A DNA stretch of 28,537 bases, taken from positions 1 through 28,537 of the forward strand of contig CAJUQN010000023.1 of NCBI GenBank assembly GCA_910588625.1, written 5' to 3'. The notes below the pieces were generated by a model. It was given only the letters and a program-made list of their open reading frames with translations, was not told the origin of the DNA and ran no database searches. Positions 1-7,271 of the stretch are shown here, one piece after another. Each line of letters starts with the position of its first letter. Position 1 is the stretch's first letter. The stretch is from an uncultured Oscillospiraceae bacterium (GTDB lineage Bacteria > Bacillota > Clostridia > Oscillospirales > Oscillospiraceae). The position numbers were made by a program, and so were the translations under genes.

Positions 1-10
1 CACCATTCAT

Positions 11-379
11 TTAGGTAAATATAATTTCTGTGTTCACTATTTCTTCCACCGCAGAACGAATATTGTTCATTCGGCCCGCCCATTCCATCTGGCTATCCGC
101 TTTAAGCTGTTCAGTGATACCCTCTTGCTCTGCCATCTGCTCTACAAGCTGAGAAAACATATCGTTTGCCTGCTGATTGATACCAGCCAAGTGGCTATTC
201 AGCTTCCCGCTGAGTAGCAAGGTGTTGTAAAGAGCTTTCCTGTGTTCTCGCAGATACTGCCGCCTGCGCTGGCCCCAGATACCAACAGGGGCGTTTGCCG
301 GCACAGTGAGATTTGGGAGAAAGTAATCTCCTTCTCGATGATAAGTTCCACCTATTTGCTCAAATATAGACTTTTCCAT
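11..379 (-). CDS. tnpV: TnpV-family transposon-encoded protein
   Basis: A 122-residue protein that resembles the TnpV proteins carried by clostridial mobile elements: it opens MEKSIFEQIGGTYHREGDY, continues with a PVGIWGQRRRQYLREHRK segment and ends in an acidic helical half with WAGRMNNIRSAVEEIV. The biochemical role of TnpV is not established; it usually travels with a site-specific recombinase, none of which is visible here. I chose the internal ATG at 379 because GGAGG lies 8 bases upstream; a longer frame from 424 has no such site. The gene is less GC-rich than the genes to its right, which fits transfer. The element's remaining genes, if any, lie left of the window. Recognition is from memory of the family, without a search. 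Confidence 0.75.
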   Translation of the reverse strand: MEKSIFEQIGGTYHREGDYFLPNLTVPANAPVGIWGQRRRQYLREHRKALYNTLLLSGKLNSHLAGINQQANDMFSQLVEQMAEQEGITEQLKADSQMEWAGRMNNIRSAVEEIVNTEIIFT

Positions 380-445
380 GACATTAACCTCCAAAGTGTT
401 GAATAGTCCCTGTAATCCAATCACTTTCGGCTGTCTGCAAATAAT

Positions 446-481
446 AAGGGAGAGGTAACTTCCTTACGTTACCTCTCCCTT
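446..481 (-). terminator. Perfect 14-bp hairpin between HD gene and tnpV
   Basis: Two 14-base arms (446–459 and 468–481) are perfectly complementary around an 8-base loop. The hairpin begins 15 bases past the stop codon of the minus-strand HD gene. On the minus strand it is followed by the T-containing stretch ATTATTT, so it is a plausible intrinsic terminator for that gene. The T tract is weak, and an element-end palindrome is an alternative reading. Confidence 0.5.
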
Positions 482-496
482 AGGCGGGGGCTGCTT

Positions 497-1087
497 TCAT
501 TTTCTCGTCTCTTTTTCCAGAAAGTAGGACGCCTCCATATCCGCCGTGGCCAGCGCGAAGGCCAGGGGATACTGCATCAGCGCCTGTCCCACGGTGCGGC
601 TGTCCTCCGTGCCGGAAAAGCCCATGTGCCAGCGGATGGCCATGGCCTCCTCCCGGGTCAAGCGCATGAAGCCGGAGATGATGTACACCGACTTCTCCCC
701 GTGGCCGTAGGGGAGCTTATCCTCATAGAAGAAGGTGGGCACCTTCTCCCATTTCCCGGTGGCGTCGTCCTTCACGTTCCGGGTGCCCGCCCGGTAGCAG
801 CCGATCTTACACAGGTCGTGGAGCAGGGCGGCGATGGCCACCGACTCCATGGGGTACTCCACCCCATAGACCTCCTTCACCCGGTCCCGGGCCAGGTACG
901 CCTCCAGGCAGCGGAACACGTTGACGCTGTGGTCGCACAGACCTCCGGCATAGGACCCGTGGTAGCGGGCGGAGGCGGGTGCGGTGAAAAAGTCGCTCTT
1001 GTTCTCCAGGTAGTCCAGCAGCTCCGCAGAACCCTCCCGGTGGATGTGCTCCGTGTAAATTTCGATAAATTCCTCTTTCCCCGGCAT
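497..1087 (-). CDS. HD-domain hydrolase
   Basis: A 196-residue soluble protein with the HD-superfamily metal site spread in the usual order: an early His (GLCDHSVNVF), the His-Asp pair in ALLHDLCKIG, further histidines (YGHGEKS, RWHMG) and a late Asp (ATADMEAS). Family members hydrolyse phosphoester bonds, often in nucleotides or RNA ends; the substrate cannot be read from sequence. Two ATGs compete. The one at 1093 sits only 2 bases from AGGAGG, while the one at 1087 sits 8 bases away, so 1087 is preferred. It has its own promoter (1117–1145) lying inside the terminator of the upstream ABC operon, and a hairpin follows its stop codon. It stands as a single-gene unit. Confidence in the fold is high, in the substrate low. 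Confidence 0.85.
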   Translation of the reverse strand: MPGKEEFIEIYTEHIHREGSAELLDYLENKSDFFTAPASARYHGSYAGGLCDHSVNVFRCLEAYLARDRVKEVYGVEYPMESVAIAALLHDLCKIGCYRAGTRNVKDDATGKWEKVPTFFYEDKLPYGHGEKSVYIISGFMRLTREEAMAIRWHMGFSGTEDSRTVGQALMQYPLAFALATADMEASYFLEKETRK

Positions 1088-1116
1088 TGGCATGACCTCC
1101 TGATCCTGTTTTCCCC

Positions 1117-1145
1117 ATTATAGCAAAAAAAGGCGCCGGGGGCAA
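1117..1145 (-). promoter_or_regulatory. Sigma-A-type promoter of the HD hydrolase gene
   Basis: On the minus strand a perfect TATAAT (1122–1117) lies 17 bases downstream of TTGCCC (1145–1140), which matches the -35 consensus at four of six positions. The predicted transcript start near 1110 leaves a short leader with AGGAGG (1101–1096). The -35 box includes the loop of the preceding terminator. Confidence 0.65.
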
Positions 1146-1155
1146 CCCCGGCGCC
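1125..1155 (-). terminator. Intrinsic terminator of the GntR–ABC operon
   Basis: Arms 1132–1141 and 1146–1155 form a perfect 10-bp GC-rich stem with a 4-base loop, followed on the minus strand by seven T residues (1131–1125). This is a textbook Rho-independent terminator closing the minus-strand operon that starts near 4575. Confidence 0.9.
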
Positions 1156-1159
1156 TGGT

Positions 1160-1300
1160 TCAATCTTCCAATGTCTTTTGCAAGTTATCCATGATCTCCG
1201 CCTGCGTTCAGCGTCAGGGTGTCGTCAGTCGCGCAGCAGCGGCGCCCGCACAGCGCCAGCAGGAGCAGGAAACGGCCGTCAGTTTTATACTTCGTTTCAT
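1160..1300 (-). pseudogene. Possible decayed small lipoprotein-like gene
   Basis: Between the permease stop and the terminator, the minus strand holds pieces of one short coding pattern in two frames. An ATG at 1300 gives MKRSIKLTAV. The next frame then reads FLLLLALCGRRCCATDD, which looks like the hydrophobic core and cysteine of a lipoprotein signal. The first frame resumes with TQAEIMDNLQKTLED and stops at 1160, five bases before the terminator stem. Two compensating single-base indels would join the pieces into a protein of about 46 residues. No family is recognised, and chance cannot be excluded for so short a stretch. Confidence 0.3.
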
Positions 1301-1342
1301 CGTACCGCTTCCCAACTGTAAAATCATGCGTTTGGACCGCCA

Positions 1343-3286
1343 TCAACTGGCCGGATACGGCTCCGCAGTCGGCACAGGCACATCGGTCGGCACAGGTTCC
1401 ATCCCCACCCCGCCGTCCGTCCACACGGTATAGGGAGCCCGGTCCGAAGACTCGTACCGATCCCCGGCGCCCTGCGCCGCCAGCCGCTCCAGCACCGCCA
1501 GCGTGCTGGAGGCCGTGTCCTGCACATAGATACGAATCCACCAGTTTCGCGTGCCGCTGCCTACTTTTCCAGAACCAACAAACTGGAAGTCCAGCTCGCG
1601 CTGCTGCTCCCCCCAGTTGTTTTGGCCGTCCACCTTACGCACGCCGATGCGCCCGGCTTTGAAGTCCTCCTTCACCGCCTCATACAGTGCCTGGGCATCC
1701 TTGCCAGCATAGTATACGTTGTCCTCAAACTCGCCGTTGCCGTTCACATACTGCACCTCATCCAGACGGTAGCCCTCCTCAGCCATACGCTGCTCTGCCT
1801 CCTCGAAGCCGTAGGCCGTCCAGTACAAGTCCCGGTCGTCATAGATCTGCTGTATGGCCCAGGCCGCCGAGTCCTCCTGCTCCGCCTGGGTGGTATCCAC
1901 CCATATCGTATAGCTCCGGGTGAGGGTGGACCCGTTCTTCAGGTGATAAGTCAGGTTCATCTGAGCACCCTCCATTCCGGCAGGCTGATCCGCGTCCCGC
2001 CGGTCCACCGCCGCCTGGTGGAGCAGGATGGCCCCCTCGATCAGCTCCGGGTCGTGGGTCACCGCGTCCAAAAAGTCCCCGTCGTCCCCCAGGCGGTTGA
2101 CGCAGAGCCCATAGATCTGCACAGACTCCACCTGGTCCGCTGTGGGCACCCTCGTCTCGTACCCGGTGAGATCGAAGCCCACCACCAGGAACATCAGGAC
2201 GAACGCCCCCACCACAGCCAACCCGCCCTTCCACTTGTGGAACACCTTGAAAGTCTTGTCCAGCAGCATCTGGGCCACAAAATACCCGACCACCGCCCAC
2301 GCCACCATGGATATCATCAGCCCCGGCTCGTGCATATAGACGATCTGGGCGGTAAGCATCCCGAAGAACAGCCCCGAGCACACGGCCACGCTGTATTTGA
2401 ACACCGGGCGCATACACCTGACGGACACCACATCCCCGGCGCTCTCCAGCCGCCGGGCGCGGTAGAGGAAGAAGGAGCCCACAGCCAGTACCACGGCCAC
2501 AATAGCGTACACCGCCACAATGCCCTCGCCCTCGAACCGTTCGGCCATGATAAGATCGTCCCCGTATCCGTAGGAGTAGACCCCAATCCCCCGCGCCAGC
2601 TTTAACACCGGGGTGAGCCACGCCACGAAGCCGGACACACCGTTCTCAAAGCCCCCGAAGCCGTAATAAAAGCTGTCGAACACCGCCCTCAGCAGATAAT
2701 ACAGCGCAGCAGCCAGGGCGTTAAAGATGCCGTAAAACGCGGGCAGGGCCAGGATATGCCCGGTGAACATCCCGCAGAATACCGCCATGGAATAGAAGAA
2801 CAGGCTCTCCCCGCAGGTCACCCACAGCCAGAACAGCAGCTCGGACATAAACACCGCGCCGCCTGCCGCCTCGATGACCAGGGTCAGCAGAAACACCACC
2901 ACATTGGGCACGATCAGGAACGCCAGCCCCGCCAGGTAGTGGGTGAGGAACAGCCCCTCCCGCCGGATGGGCAGGGCGCCGAACAGGTTGGCGGATTTGG
3001 CATTATACAGATGGCTACACACCGCCATGGCGGCCAGCGCGCCAAACACCACCGCCATAAACAGGGACACCTCGGTCATCCCCGGCACGGCGTTTCGGGC
3101 GAAGCGCTCCAAAAAGCCGCCCGCGTCCGGATACTGCCGGTTGGCCGCCTCCAGCTGGAGCATCATCAGCGCGTCCAACGGCATGGCTATAAACCAGATA
3201 GCAGAATATGCCGCCCACACCGGCCAGAACCGCAGGATATTTTTCTTGAAAACCGTCCAATTAAAGAACGATGTCCCGGACCGCAT
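1343..3286 (-). CDS. ABC transporter permease (ABC-2 type, DUF6449-like C-terminus)
   Basis: A 647-residue membrane protein. The first ~375 residues contain about nine to ten hydrophobic helices, and the last is followed by a ~270-residue hydrophilic domain that resembles the extracytoplasmic DUF6449 region of Firmicutes permeases. It should pair with the ATPase encoded just upstream to form an exporter, probably for a toxic peptide, antibiotic or lipid; the substrate is unknown. I chose the ATG at 3286, which has GGAGG 8 bases upstream, rather than an in-frame ATG at 3307 without a good site. The start overlaps the end of the ATPase gene by 26 bases, which implies translational coupling. The operon terminator at 1125–1155 follows. 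Confidence 0.85.
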   Translation of the reverse strand: MRSGTSFFNWTVFKKNILRFWPVWAAYSAIWFIAMPLDALMMLQLEAANRQYPDAGGFLERFARNAVPGMTEVSLFMAVVFGALAAMAVCSHLYNAKSANLFGALPIRREGLFLTHYLAGLAFLIVPNVVVFLLTLVIEAAGGAVFMSELLFWLWVTCGESLFFYSMAVFCGMFTGHILALPAFYGIFNALAAALYYLLRAVFDSFYYGFGGFENGVSGFVAWLTPVLKLARGIGVYSYGYGDDLIMAERFEGEGIVAVYAIVAVVLAVGSFFLYRARRLESAGDVVSVRCMRPVFKYSVAVCSGLFFGMLTAQIVYMHEPGLMISMVAWAVVGYFVAQMLLDKTFKVFHKWKGGLAVVGAFVLMFLVVGFDLTGYETRVPTADQVESVQIYGLCVNRLGDDGDFLDAVTHDPELIEGAILLHQAAVDRRDADQPAGMEGAQMNLTYHLKNGSTLTRSYTIWVDTTQAEQEDSAAWAIQQIYDDRDLYWTAYGFEEAEQRMAEEGYRLDEVQYVNGNGEFEDNVYYAGKDAQALYEAVKEDFKAGRIGVRKVDGQNNWGEQQRELDFQFVGSGKVGSGTRNWWIRIYVQDTASSTLAVLERLAAQGAGDRYESSDRAPYTVWTDGGVGMEPVPTDVPVPTAEPYPAS

Positions 3287-4163
3287 AGTCCTCACCTCCC
3301 ATTTCATAGATAAAGATCTCCTCCAGCGTCAGGGGGAGCGCGTCGGCAAACAGGGGATTCAGCGGCTTGAACTTTTCTGTGACCTCCGCCGCCGTCCCCC
3401 GGACGATGTAGGTATACACCCGGCCCACGTTGCTGGCGTGGACCACCTGCACCCCGGCGGGCAGCTCCGGCGGGGTTTCCGACTGGAAGGCGATTTGCAG
3501 CTTCACCGTTCCGCCCTGGAGCTCGGTGAGGGATCGCTCCAGCGCCACCTTGCCGTGGCTGAGAATGCCCACGTGGTCGCACACGTCCTCCAGCTCCCGC
3601 AGGTTGTGGGAGGACACCAGCACCGTGGCGCCCCGCTCGGCCACGTCGCCCATGAGCAGGGACCACACCTGACGGCGCATCACCGGGTCCAGGCCGTCCA
3701 CCGGCTCGTCCAGCAGCAGGTAATCCGGTTTACAGCTCAGCGCCAGCCAAAAGGCGGATTGCTTTTGCATCCCCTTAGACAGGCGGCGGATGGCCCGCTT
3801 CTCGTCCACCTCGGGGAAGGCCTCCTTCAGCTTGGCGTAGCGCTCCATGTCAAAGGAGGGATAAATGCCCCGGTAAAATCTCATCATGTCCCGGGTGGAG
3901 GCGGACCCGAAATCATACAGCTCGTCGGGGATCACCGACATCCGCCGCTTGACGGCGGGGTTTTCATAGATGGGCGCGCCCTCCAGGGTGATCTCACCGG
4001 AGTCCTGGCGGTAGGCCCCGCACAGGTGGCGCAAAATGGTGGATTTACCCGCTCCATTTGGCCCCACCAGACCGTAAATGGCCCCCTTGGGTACAGTCAT
4101 GGTCAAATCATCCAGAGCGTGAAAGCCGTCAAAGCTCTTAACCACATTTTTCACTTCGATCAT
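3261..4163 (-). CDS. ABC transporter ATP-binding protein (YtrB-like)
   Basis: A 300-residue ATPase with all core motifs: Walker A GLVGPNGAGKST at residues ~31–42, a signature variant LSKGMQKQ, Walker B YLLLDEPVDGLDP, and an H-loop in LVSSHN. The C-terminal ~80 residues are typical of single-domain exporters that partner an ABC-2 permease. The start at 4163 has AAGGAGG 7 bases upstream, and its ATG overlaps the stop codon of the GntR gene (ATGA), so the two are coupled. Gene order (YtrA-type GntR, ATPase, permease) matches drug- or cell-wall-stress-responsive exporters of the ytr/bcr type known in Bacillus and Staphylococcus. The substrate is inferred only by that analogy. Confidence 0.93.
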   Translation of the reverse strand: MIEVKNVVKSFDGFHALDDLTMTVPKGAIYGLVGPNGAGKSTILRHLCGAYRQDSGEITLEGAPIYENPAVKRRMSVIPDELYDFGSASTRDMMRFYRGIYPSFDMERYAKLKEAFPEVDEKRAIRRLSKGMQKQSAFWLALSCKPDYLLLDEPVDGLDPVMRRQVWSLLMGDVAERGATVLVSSHNLRELEDVCDHVGILSHGKVALERSLTELQGGTVKLQIAFQSETPPELPAGVQVVHASNVGRVYTYIVRGTAAEVTEKFKPLNPLFADALPLTLEEIFIYEMGGEDYAVRDIVL

Positions 4164-4531
4164 TTCGCATCCTCCTTCCCAAAGGCCGCGCACCGGGCGG
4201 CGATGTTCGCCGGGGTCAGACCCAGGTAGACCAGCTCCTGGACGATGGCGTCCAACTTTTCCAGCAGCTCCTCCCGGCGCTTGTCGGTGACGTCTTGGGG
4301 CAAGGCGGCAAAGCTGCCCTTGCCGGGGACGGAATAGGCGTAGCCCTCCTGCTCCAACGATTCATAGGCCCGCTGGATGGTGTTGGGGTTGATGGCCAGC
4401 TGGGCGGCCATGGCCCGGACGGACGGCAATTTGTCCCCTGGGGGAATGGCCCCCGTGATGATGAGACGGCGCAGGCCGTCCCGCACCTGCTCATAGATGG
4501 GGCGGCTGTCGCGGTAATTTAGGCTGAGCAT
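4160..4531 (-). CDS. GntR-family transcriptional regulator, YtrA subfamily
   Basis: A 123-residue repressor-type protein. Residues ~5–75 form the GntR winged helix-turn-helix, with the family-typical PIYEQVRDGLRRLIITG, LPSVRAMAAQL and NPNTIQRAYESLEQEG segments followed by a PGKGSF wing. The remaining ~45 residues are a short helical tail without an effector domain, which is the hallmark of the YtrA subfamily. The start is well supported by AAAGGAGG 7 bases upstream. It heads the operon with the ABC ATPase and permease, and a near-palindrome just downstream of the -10 box suggests that it represses its own operon until an inducer appears. The inducer is unknown. Confidence 0.92.
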   Translation of the reverse strand: MLSLNYRDSRPIYEQVRDGLRRLIITGAIPPGDKLPSVRAMAAQLAINPNTIQRAYESLEQEGYAYSVPGKGSFAALPQDVTDKRREELLEKLDAIVQELVYLGLTPANIAARCAAFGKEDAK

Positions 4532-4563
4532 TGCCCCGCCTCCTTTCGAAAAGTTGTATTATT

Positions 4564-4607
4564 TGTATTAGTACAGTTATATTATCACGGGTAATCACTT
4601 ATGTCAA
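4564..4607 (-). promoter_or_regulatory. Promoter and probable GntR operator of the ABC operon
   Basis: The minus strand carries TTGACA (4607–4602), a 17-base spacer and TAATAT (4584–4579). Directly downstream, 4575–4564 is a TGTA-N4-TACA near-palindrome (10 of 12 positions symmetric) covering the expected transcript start. Half of the motif is repeated at 4555–4563. YtrA-type regulators bind dyads of this kind, so autoregulation is likely. Confidence 0.7.
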
Positions 4608-4657
4608 CTACAAGAAAATTTTTCCAAGATTTACAGATTAAAATTTTCGTAAAGGTG

Positions 4658-4686
4658 CTGACAAAACGGTTTGTGTCTGCTATAAT
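4658..4686 (+). promoter_or_regulatory. Extended -10 promoter of the 4780 HD gene
   Basis: CTGACA (4658–4663) and TATAAT (4681–4686) are separated by exactly 17 bases, with TG two bases before the -10 box (TGCTATAAT). This predicts a start near 4693 and an ~87-base leader. A closer TTGACA/TATTAT pair (4736–4762) has a 15-base spacer and would start inside the ribosome-binding site, so it is less likely. Confidence 0.75.
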
Positions 4687-4779
4687 AATTTTGCAGTGTT
4701 AAATTGCTCCAGTTTTTATAGCTATTTGTAATAAATTGACACTTTTCGGCGCCATGTATTATGAAAGGAGTCTTTACCT

Positions 4780-5274
4780 ATGTCCAAGCATGATTTGAAT
4801 AGCGCTGCTTTCCTCAACTGTGTGGGCTCCCTGTTGGAGACCCAGGAAGTGGGCTCCATGAAGCGGTGGAGACACCATTTTTCTATCACCTGCTATCAGC
4901 ACTCTCTGTTCGTCTCCTATGTGGCCTTTCGCATCGCCCGCCGTCTTCACTGGGATTATCGTGCCGCTGCGCGGGCGGGATTGCTCCACGACTTGTACCT
5001 ATACGACCCCGCCGACAGCTCCGCCCACCCTGGAAACCAATGCCTGGATCATCCCGAGTTCGCCCTGCGCAATGCCTCCGCGCTGTGCCCTGATTTAAGC
5101 GCCAAGGAGAAAAACGCCATCTTGTCCCATATGTTCCCCCTGGCCATCCATCTGCCCAGGTGCCGGGAGGCCCTGGTGGTCAATCTGGCCGATAAGGTGT
5201 GCGCCACTATGGAGGTGATCCACCTCTACCAGACCCGGCGGGTGCAGCGCTGGCTGCCCACCACCGCCGCTTGA
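4780..5274 (+). CDS. HD-domain phosphohydrolase
   Basis: A 164-residue soluble protein of a small HD family that is common in Clostridia. The metal-binding pattern is complete: His in CYQHSLFVSY, the HD pair in AGLLHDLYLYD, additional histidines (LDHPEF, LSHMF) and Asp in VVNLADKVC. The predicted activity is metal-dependent phosphoester hydrolysis; the substrate is unknown. The ATG at 4780 follows AAAGGAG by 9 bases. It sits alone between the divergent ABC operon and prs, with its own extended -10 promoter. No convincing terminator separates it from prs, but prs has its own promoter. Confidence 0.85.
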   Translation: MSKHDLNSAAFLNCVGSLLETQEVGSMKRWRHHFSITCYQHSLFVSYVAFRIARRLHWDYRAAARAGLLHDLYLYDPADSSAHPGNQCLDHPEFALRNASALCPDLSAKEKNAILSHMFPLAIHLPRCREALVVNLADKVCATMEVIHLYQTRRVQRWLPTTAA

Positions 5275-5374
5275 ACCCGGTTCGACCGCTCTCGACATTT
5301 TCACCGCTTTTCCCCGCCTTTTCCCCTCTGTTTTCGTCAGATTGTTACATTTTTTTAGAAGTGTGAAAAATCCC

Positions 5375-5402
5375 TTCAAAAAATTCTGGTTTCTGATATA
5401 AT
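5375..5402 (+). promoter_or_regulatory. prs promoter
   Basis: TATAAT at 5397–5402 is preceded by TG with one base between (TGATATAAT, an extended -10), and TTCAAA (5375–5380, four of six consensus matches) lies 16 bases upstream. The predicted leader of ~88 bases contains a small hairpin (arms 5420–5425 and 5435–5440). No known riboswitch was recognised in it. Confidence 0.7.
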
Positions 5403-5496
5403 GTTTTCGTTGCAATCCGCTTCCCTGTTCCTTCGGGAAGTTGAATATAGGTGGAAGTGAGTATTACGACATTTTAAGAGAGGAATGATGGGAAGC

Positions 5497-6462
5497 ATGA
5501 TCTCACACGGCAAGGATTTAAAAATTTTCTCCGGCAGCTCCAGCAAGTCTCTGGCCCGCGACATCTGTAAGGAGTTAAGTATCCCCCTGGGGGACGCCGA
5601 GACCGGCGCATTCTCCGACGGCGAGAATTTTGTGTCCATCTTTGAGACGGTCCGCGGCTCCGACGTGTTTGTGGTCCAGTCCACCAGCTCCCCGGTGAAC
5701 GACAACCTGATGGAGCTGCTTATTATGATCGACGCCCTCAAGAGGGCCTCCGCCGGGCGCATCACCGCGGTGATTCCCTACTTCGGTTATGCCCGGCAGG
5801 ACCGCAAGACCAAGCCCCGCGACCCCATTTCCGCAAAATTGGTGGCCAACCTCATCGCCCGCGCCGGCGCGGACCGGGTGCTGACCATGGACCTCCACGC
5901 CAATCAGATTCAGGGCTTCTTTGACATCCCGGTGGACAATCTGCTGGGCTCTCCCGTGTTTGTGGAGCACTTCTTCCGCCGCTTCGCTCCCGTCCATGAG
6001 CAGACCATGGTGGTCTCGCCCGATGTGGGCAGCGTGGCCCGGGCCCGCGCCTTTGCCCAGAAGCTGGATATGCCCATGGCCATCGTGGACAAGCGCCGCC
6101 AGAAGGCCAACTCCTCCGAGGTTATGAACATCATCGGCGACGTCACCGACAAGAACGTCATCCTGCTGGACGATATGGTGGACACCGGCGGTTCCCTGTG
6201 CCACGCCGCCCAGGCCCTGGTGGAGATCGGCCACGCCAAGTCTGTTACCGCCTGCGCCAGCCATGGTGTGCTGTCCGGTCCGGCTATTCAGCGCATCAAT
6301 GATTCCGTTCTGGATGAGGTCGTGTTTCTGGATACCATTCAGCCCAAGAACAATATTGATGAAATCTGCCCGAAAATCAAGTATCTATCCGTGGCCCACC
6401 TGTTCGCAGAGGCCATTGAGCGCATCTATGAGGAGCGGTCCGTATCCAAGCTGTGGCAGTAG
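5497..6462 (+). CDS. prs: Ribose-phosphate pyrophosphokinase (PRPP synthetase)
   Basis: Makes phosphoribosyl pyrophosphate from ribose-5-phosphate and ATP, the entry point for purine, pyrimidine, histidine, tryptophan and NAD synthesis. The 321-residue protein has the family's flag/ATP region PYFGYARQDRKTKPR (~94–108), the metal and ATP site MDLHANQIQGFF (~131–142) and the PRPP loop DDMVDTGGSL (~225–234). The length matches class I enzymes. The start is the least certain point. ATGs occur at 5485, 5488 and 5497; the GAGAGG site sits too close to the first two and 13 bases from the third. I chose 5497 because it gives the family-typical opening MISHGKDLKIFSG. It is followed after ~220 bases by pth, an order often seen in Firmicutes. 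Confidence 0.96.
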   Translation: MISHGKDLKIFSGSSSKSLARDICKELSIPLGDAETGAFSDGENFVSIFETVRGSDVFVVQSTSSPVNDNLMELLIMIDALKRASAGRITAVIPYFGYARQDRKTKPRDPISAKLVANLIARAGADRVLTMDLHANQIQGFFDIPVDNLLGSPVFVEHFFRRFAPVHEQTMVVSPDVGSVARARAFAQKLDMPMAIVDKRRQKANSSEVMNIIGDVTDKNVILLDDMVDTGGSLCHAAQALVEIGHAKSVTACASHGVLSGPAIQRINDSVLDEVVFLDTIQPKNNIDEICPKIKYLSVAHLFAEAIERIYEERSVSKLWQ

Positions 6463-6534
6463 CGTCAGGGCAGGCCCCGTATCCTTTGCTTCCGCGTAAG
6501 CGCGAAAGCTCACTCACTATGCTGCCCCTCCTTT

Positions 6535-6629
6535 CCCCACAAAGCCAAAGGACAGCTTTGTGGGGGCCCCGGTTCCCGTTTACCTGTATAGACAAAAAAC
6601 TCCGCTCCGGGGCCGAGGCTCCGGAGCGG
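6535..6629. repeat. Two inverted repeats in the prs–pth gap
   Basis: The first pair of arms (6535–6545 and 6555–6565) is an 11-bp perfect inverted repeat with a 9-base loop. The second (6602–6610 and 6621–6629) is a 9-bp perfect repeat with a 10-base loop. Neither is followed by a T run on the plus strand. On the minus strand the second is followed by six Ts (rc of 6594–6599), although no minus-strand gene ends here. They may act as transcript-end hairpins for prs or be dispersed intergenic repeats. Confidence 0.45.
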
Positions 6630-6683
6630 TTGTGGCGTTTAGTCAAGTTCTTTCCCGCTGGGAAATATGTTTGCGAGGTGCCT

Positions 6684-7271
6684 ATGTTCTTCCAAAAAAA
6701 AGCGCCCGTTGCCTGGCTCGTCGTGGGCCTGGGCAATCCGGGTGAAAAGTATGAGGAAACCCGCCACAACGTGGGCTTTATGGTGGCGGACGAGCTGGGG
6801 AAACGGGGAAGTTTCTCCATTCAGAAGGTCAAATACCACGCGCTGACCAGCACCGCCACCATCGGCGGACAGGGGGCGCTGGTGATGAAGCCCACCACCT
6901 ATATGAACCTGTCCGGCGAGGCGGTGGGGGAGGCGGCGCGATTCTACAAAATCCCGCCGGACCACGTGCTGGTCATCTCCGACGACGTGGATCTGCCCCT
7001 GGGAAAGCTGAGAATACGTACGAACGGCTCCGCCGGGGGGCATAATGGGCTGAAAAGCATTATTCAGCACCTAGGGAGCGACCAGTTCCCGCGCCTCAAG
7101 GTCGGGGTAGGGGGGAAGCCCCATCCTGACTATGATATGGCAGATTGGGTGCTGAGCAAATTCCAGGGCGAGGATAAAAAGCTGATCGACGAAACGGTCA
7201 AACGGGCGGCGGAGGCTGTCGAGTGCCTGTTAAAGGACGGGCCGCAAAAAGCGATGAACCGATTCAATTGA
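6684..7271 (+). CDS. pth: Peptidyl-tRNA hydrolase
   Basis: Releases tRNA from peptidyl-tRNA that drops off stalled ribosomes. The 195-residue protein shows the family pattern: LVVGLGNPGEKYEETRHNVGF with catalytic His28 (His20 in the E. coli enzyme), KPTTYMNLSGEAV with the substrate-binding Asn, the DDVDLPLGKLR segment and GSAGGHNGLKSI. The ATG at 6684 follows GAGGTG by a few bases and gives a normal length with a ~9-residue N-terminal extension. The same frame stays open upstream to 6453, but that part has no family similarity and overlaps the prs end. The 3' end overlaps the converging small gene at 7264 by 8 bases. Confidence 0.96.
   Translation: MFFQKKAPVAWLVVGLGNPGEKYEETRHNVGFMVADELGKRGSFSIQKVKYHALTSTATIGGQGALVMKPTTYMNLSGEAVGEAARFYKIPPDHVLVISDDVDLPLGKLRIRTNGSAGGHNGLKSIIQHLGSDQFPRLKVGVGGKPHPDYDMADWVLSKFQGEDKKLIDETVKRAAEAVECLLKDGPQKAMNRFN

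Noticed and set aside
2943..4229. A 428-codon plus-strand open frame opposite the ABC genes
   Set aside because: It is the mirror of GC-rich coding DNA on the other strand, has no family pattern or ribosome-binding site, and is rich in His, Arg and Gly.
5409..5484. A riboswitch in the prs leader
   Set aside because: The leader is only ~75 bases before the ribosome-binding site and has one 6-bp hairpin; no known purine, PRPP or ppGpp riboswitch pattern is visible.
6453..6683. A longer N-terminus for peptidyl-tRNA hydrolase
   Set aside because: The frame is open by chance through hairpins and the prs end; family similarity and a GAGG site begin at 6684.
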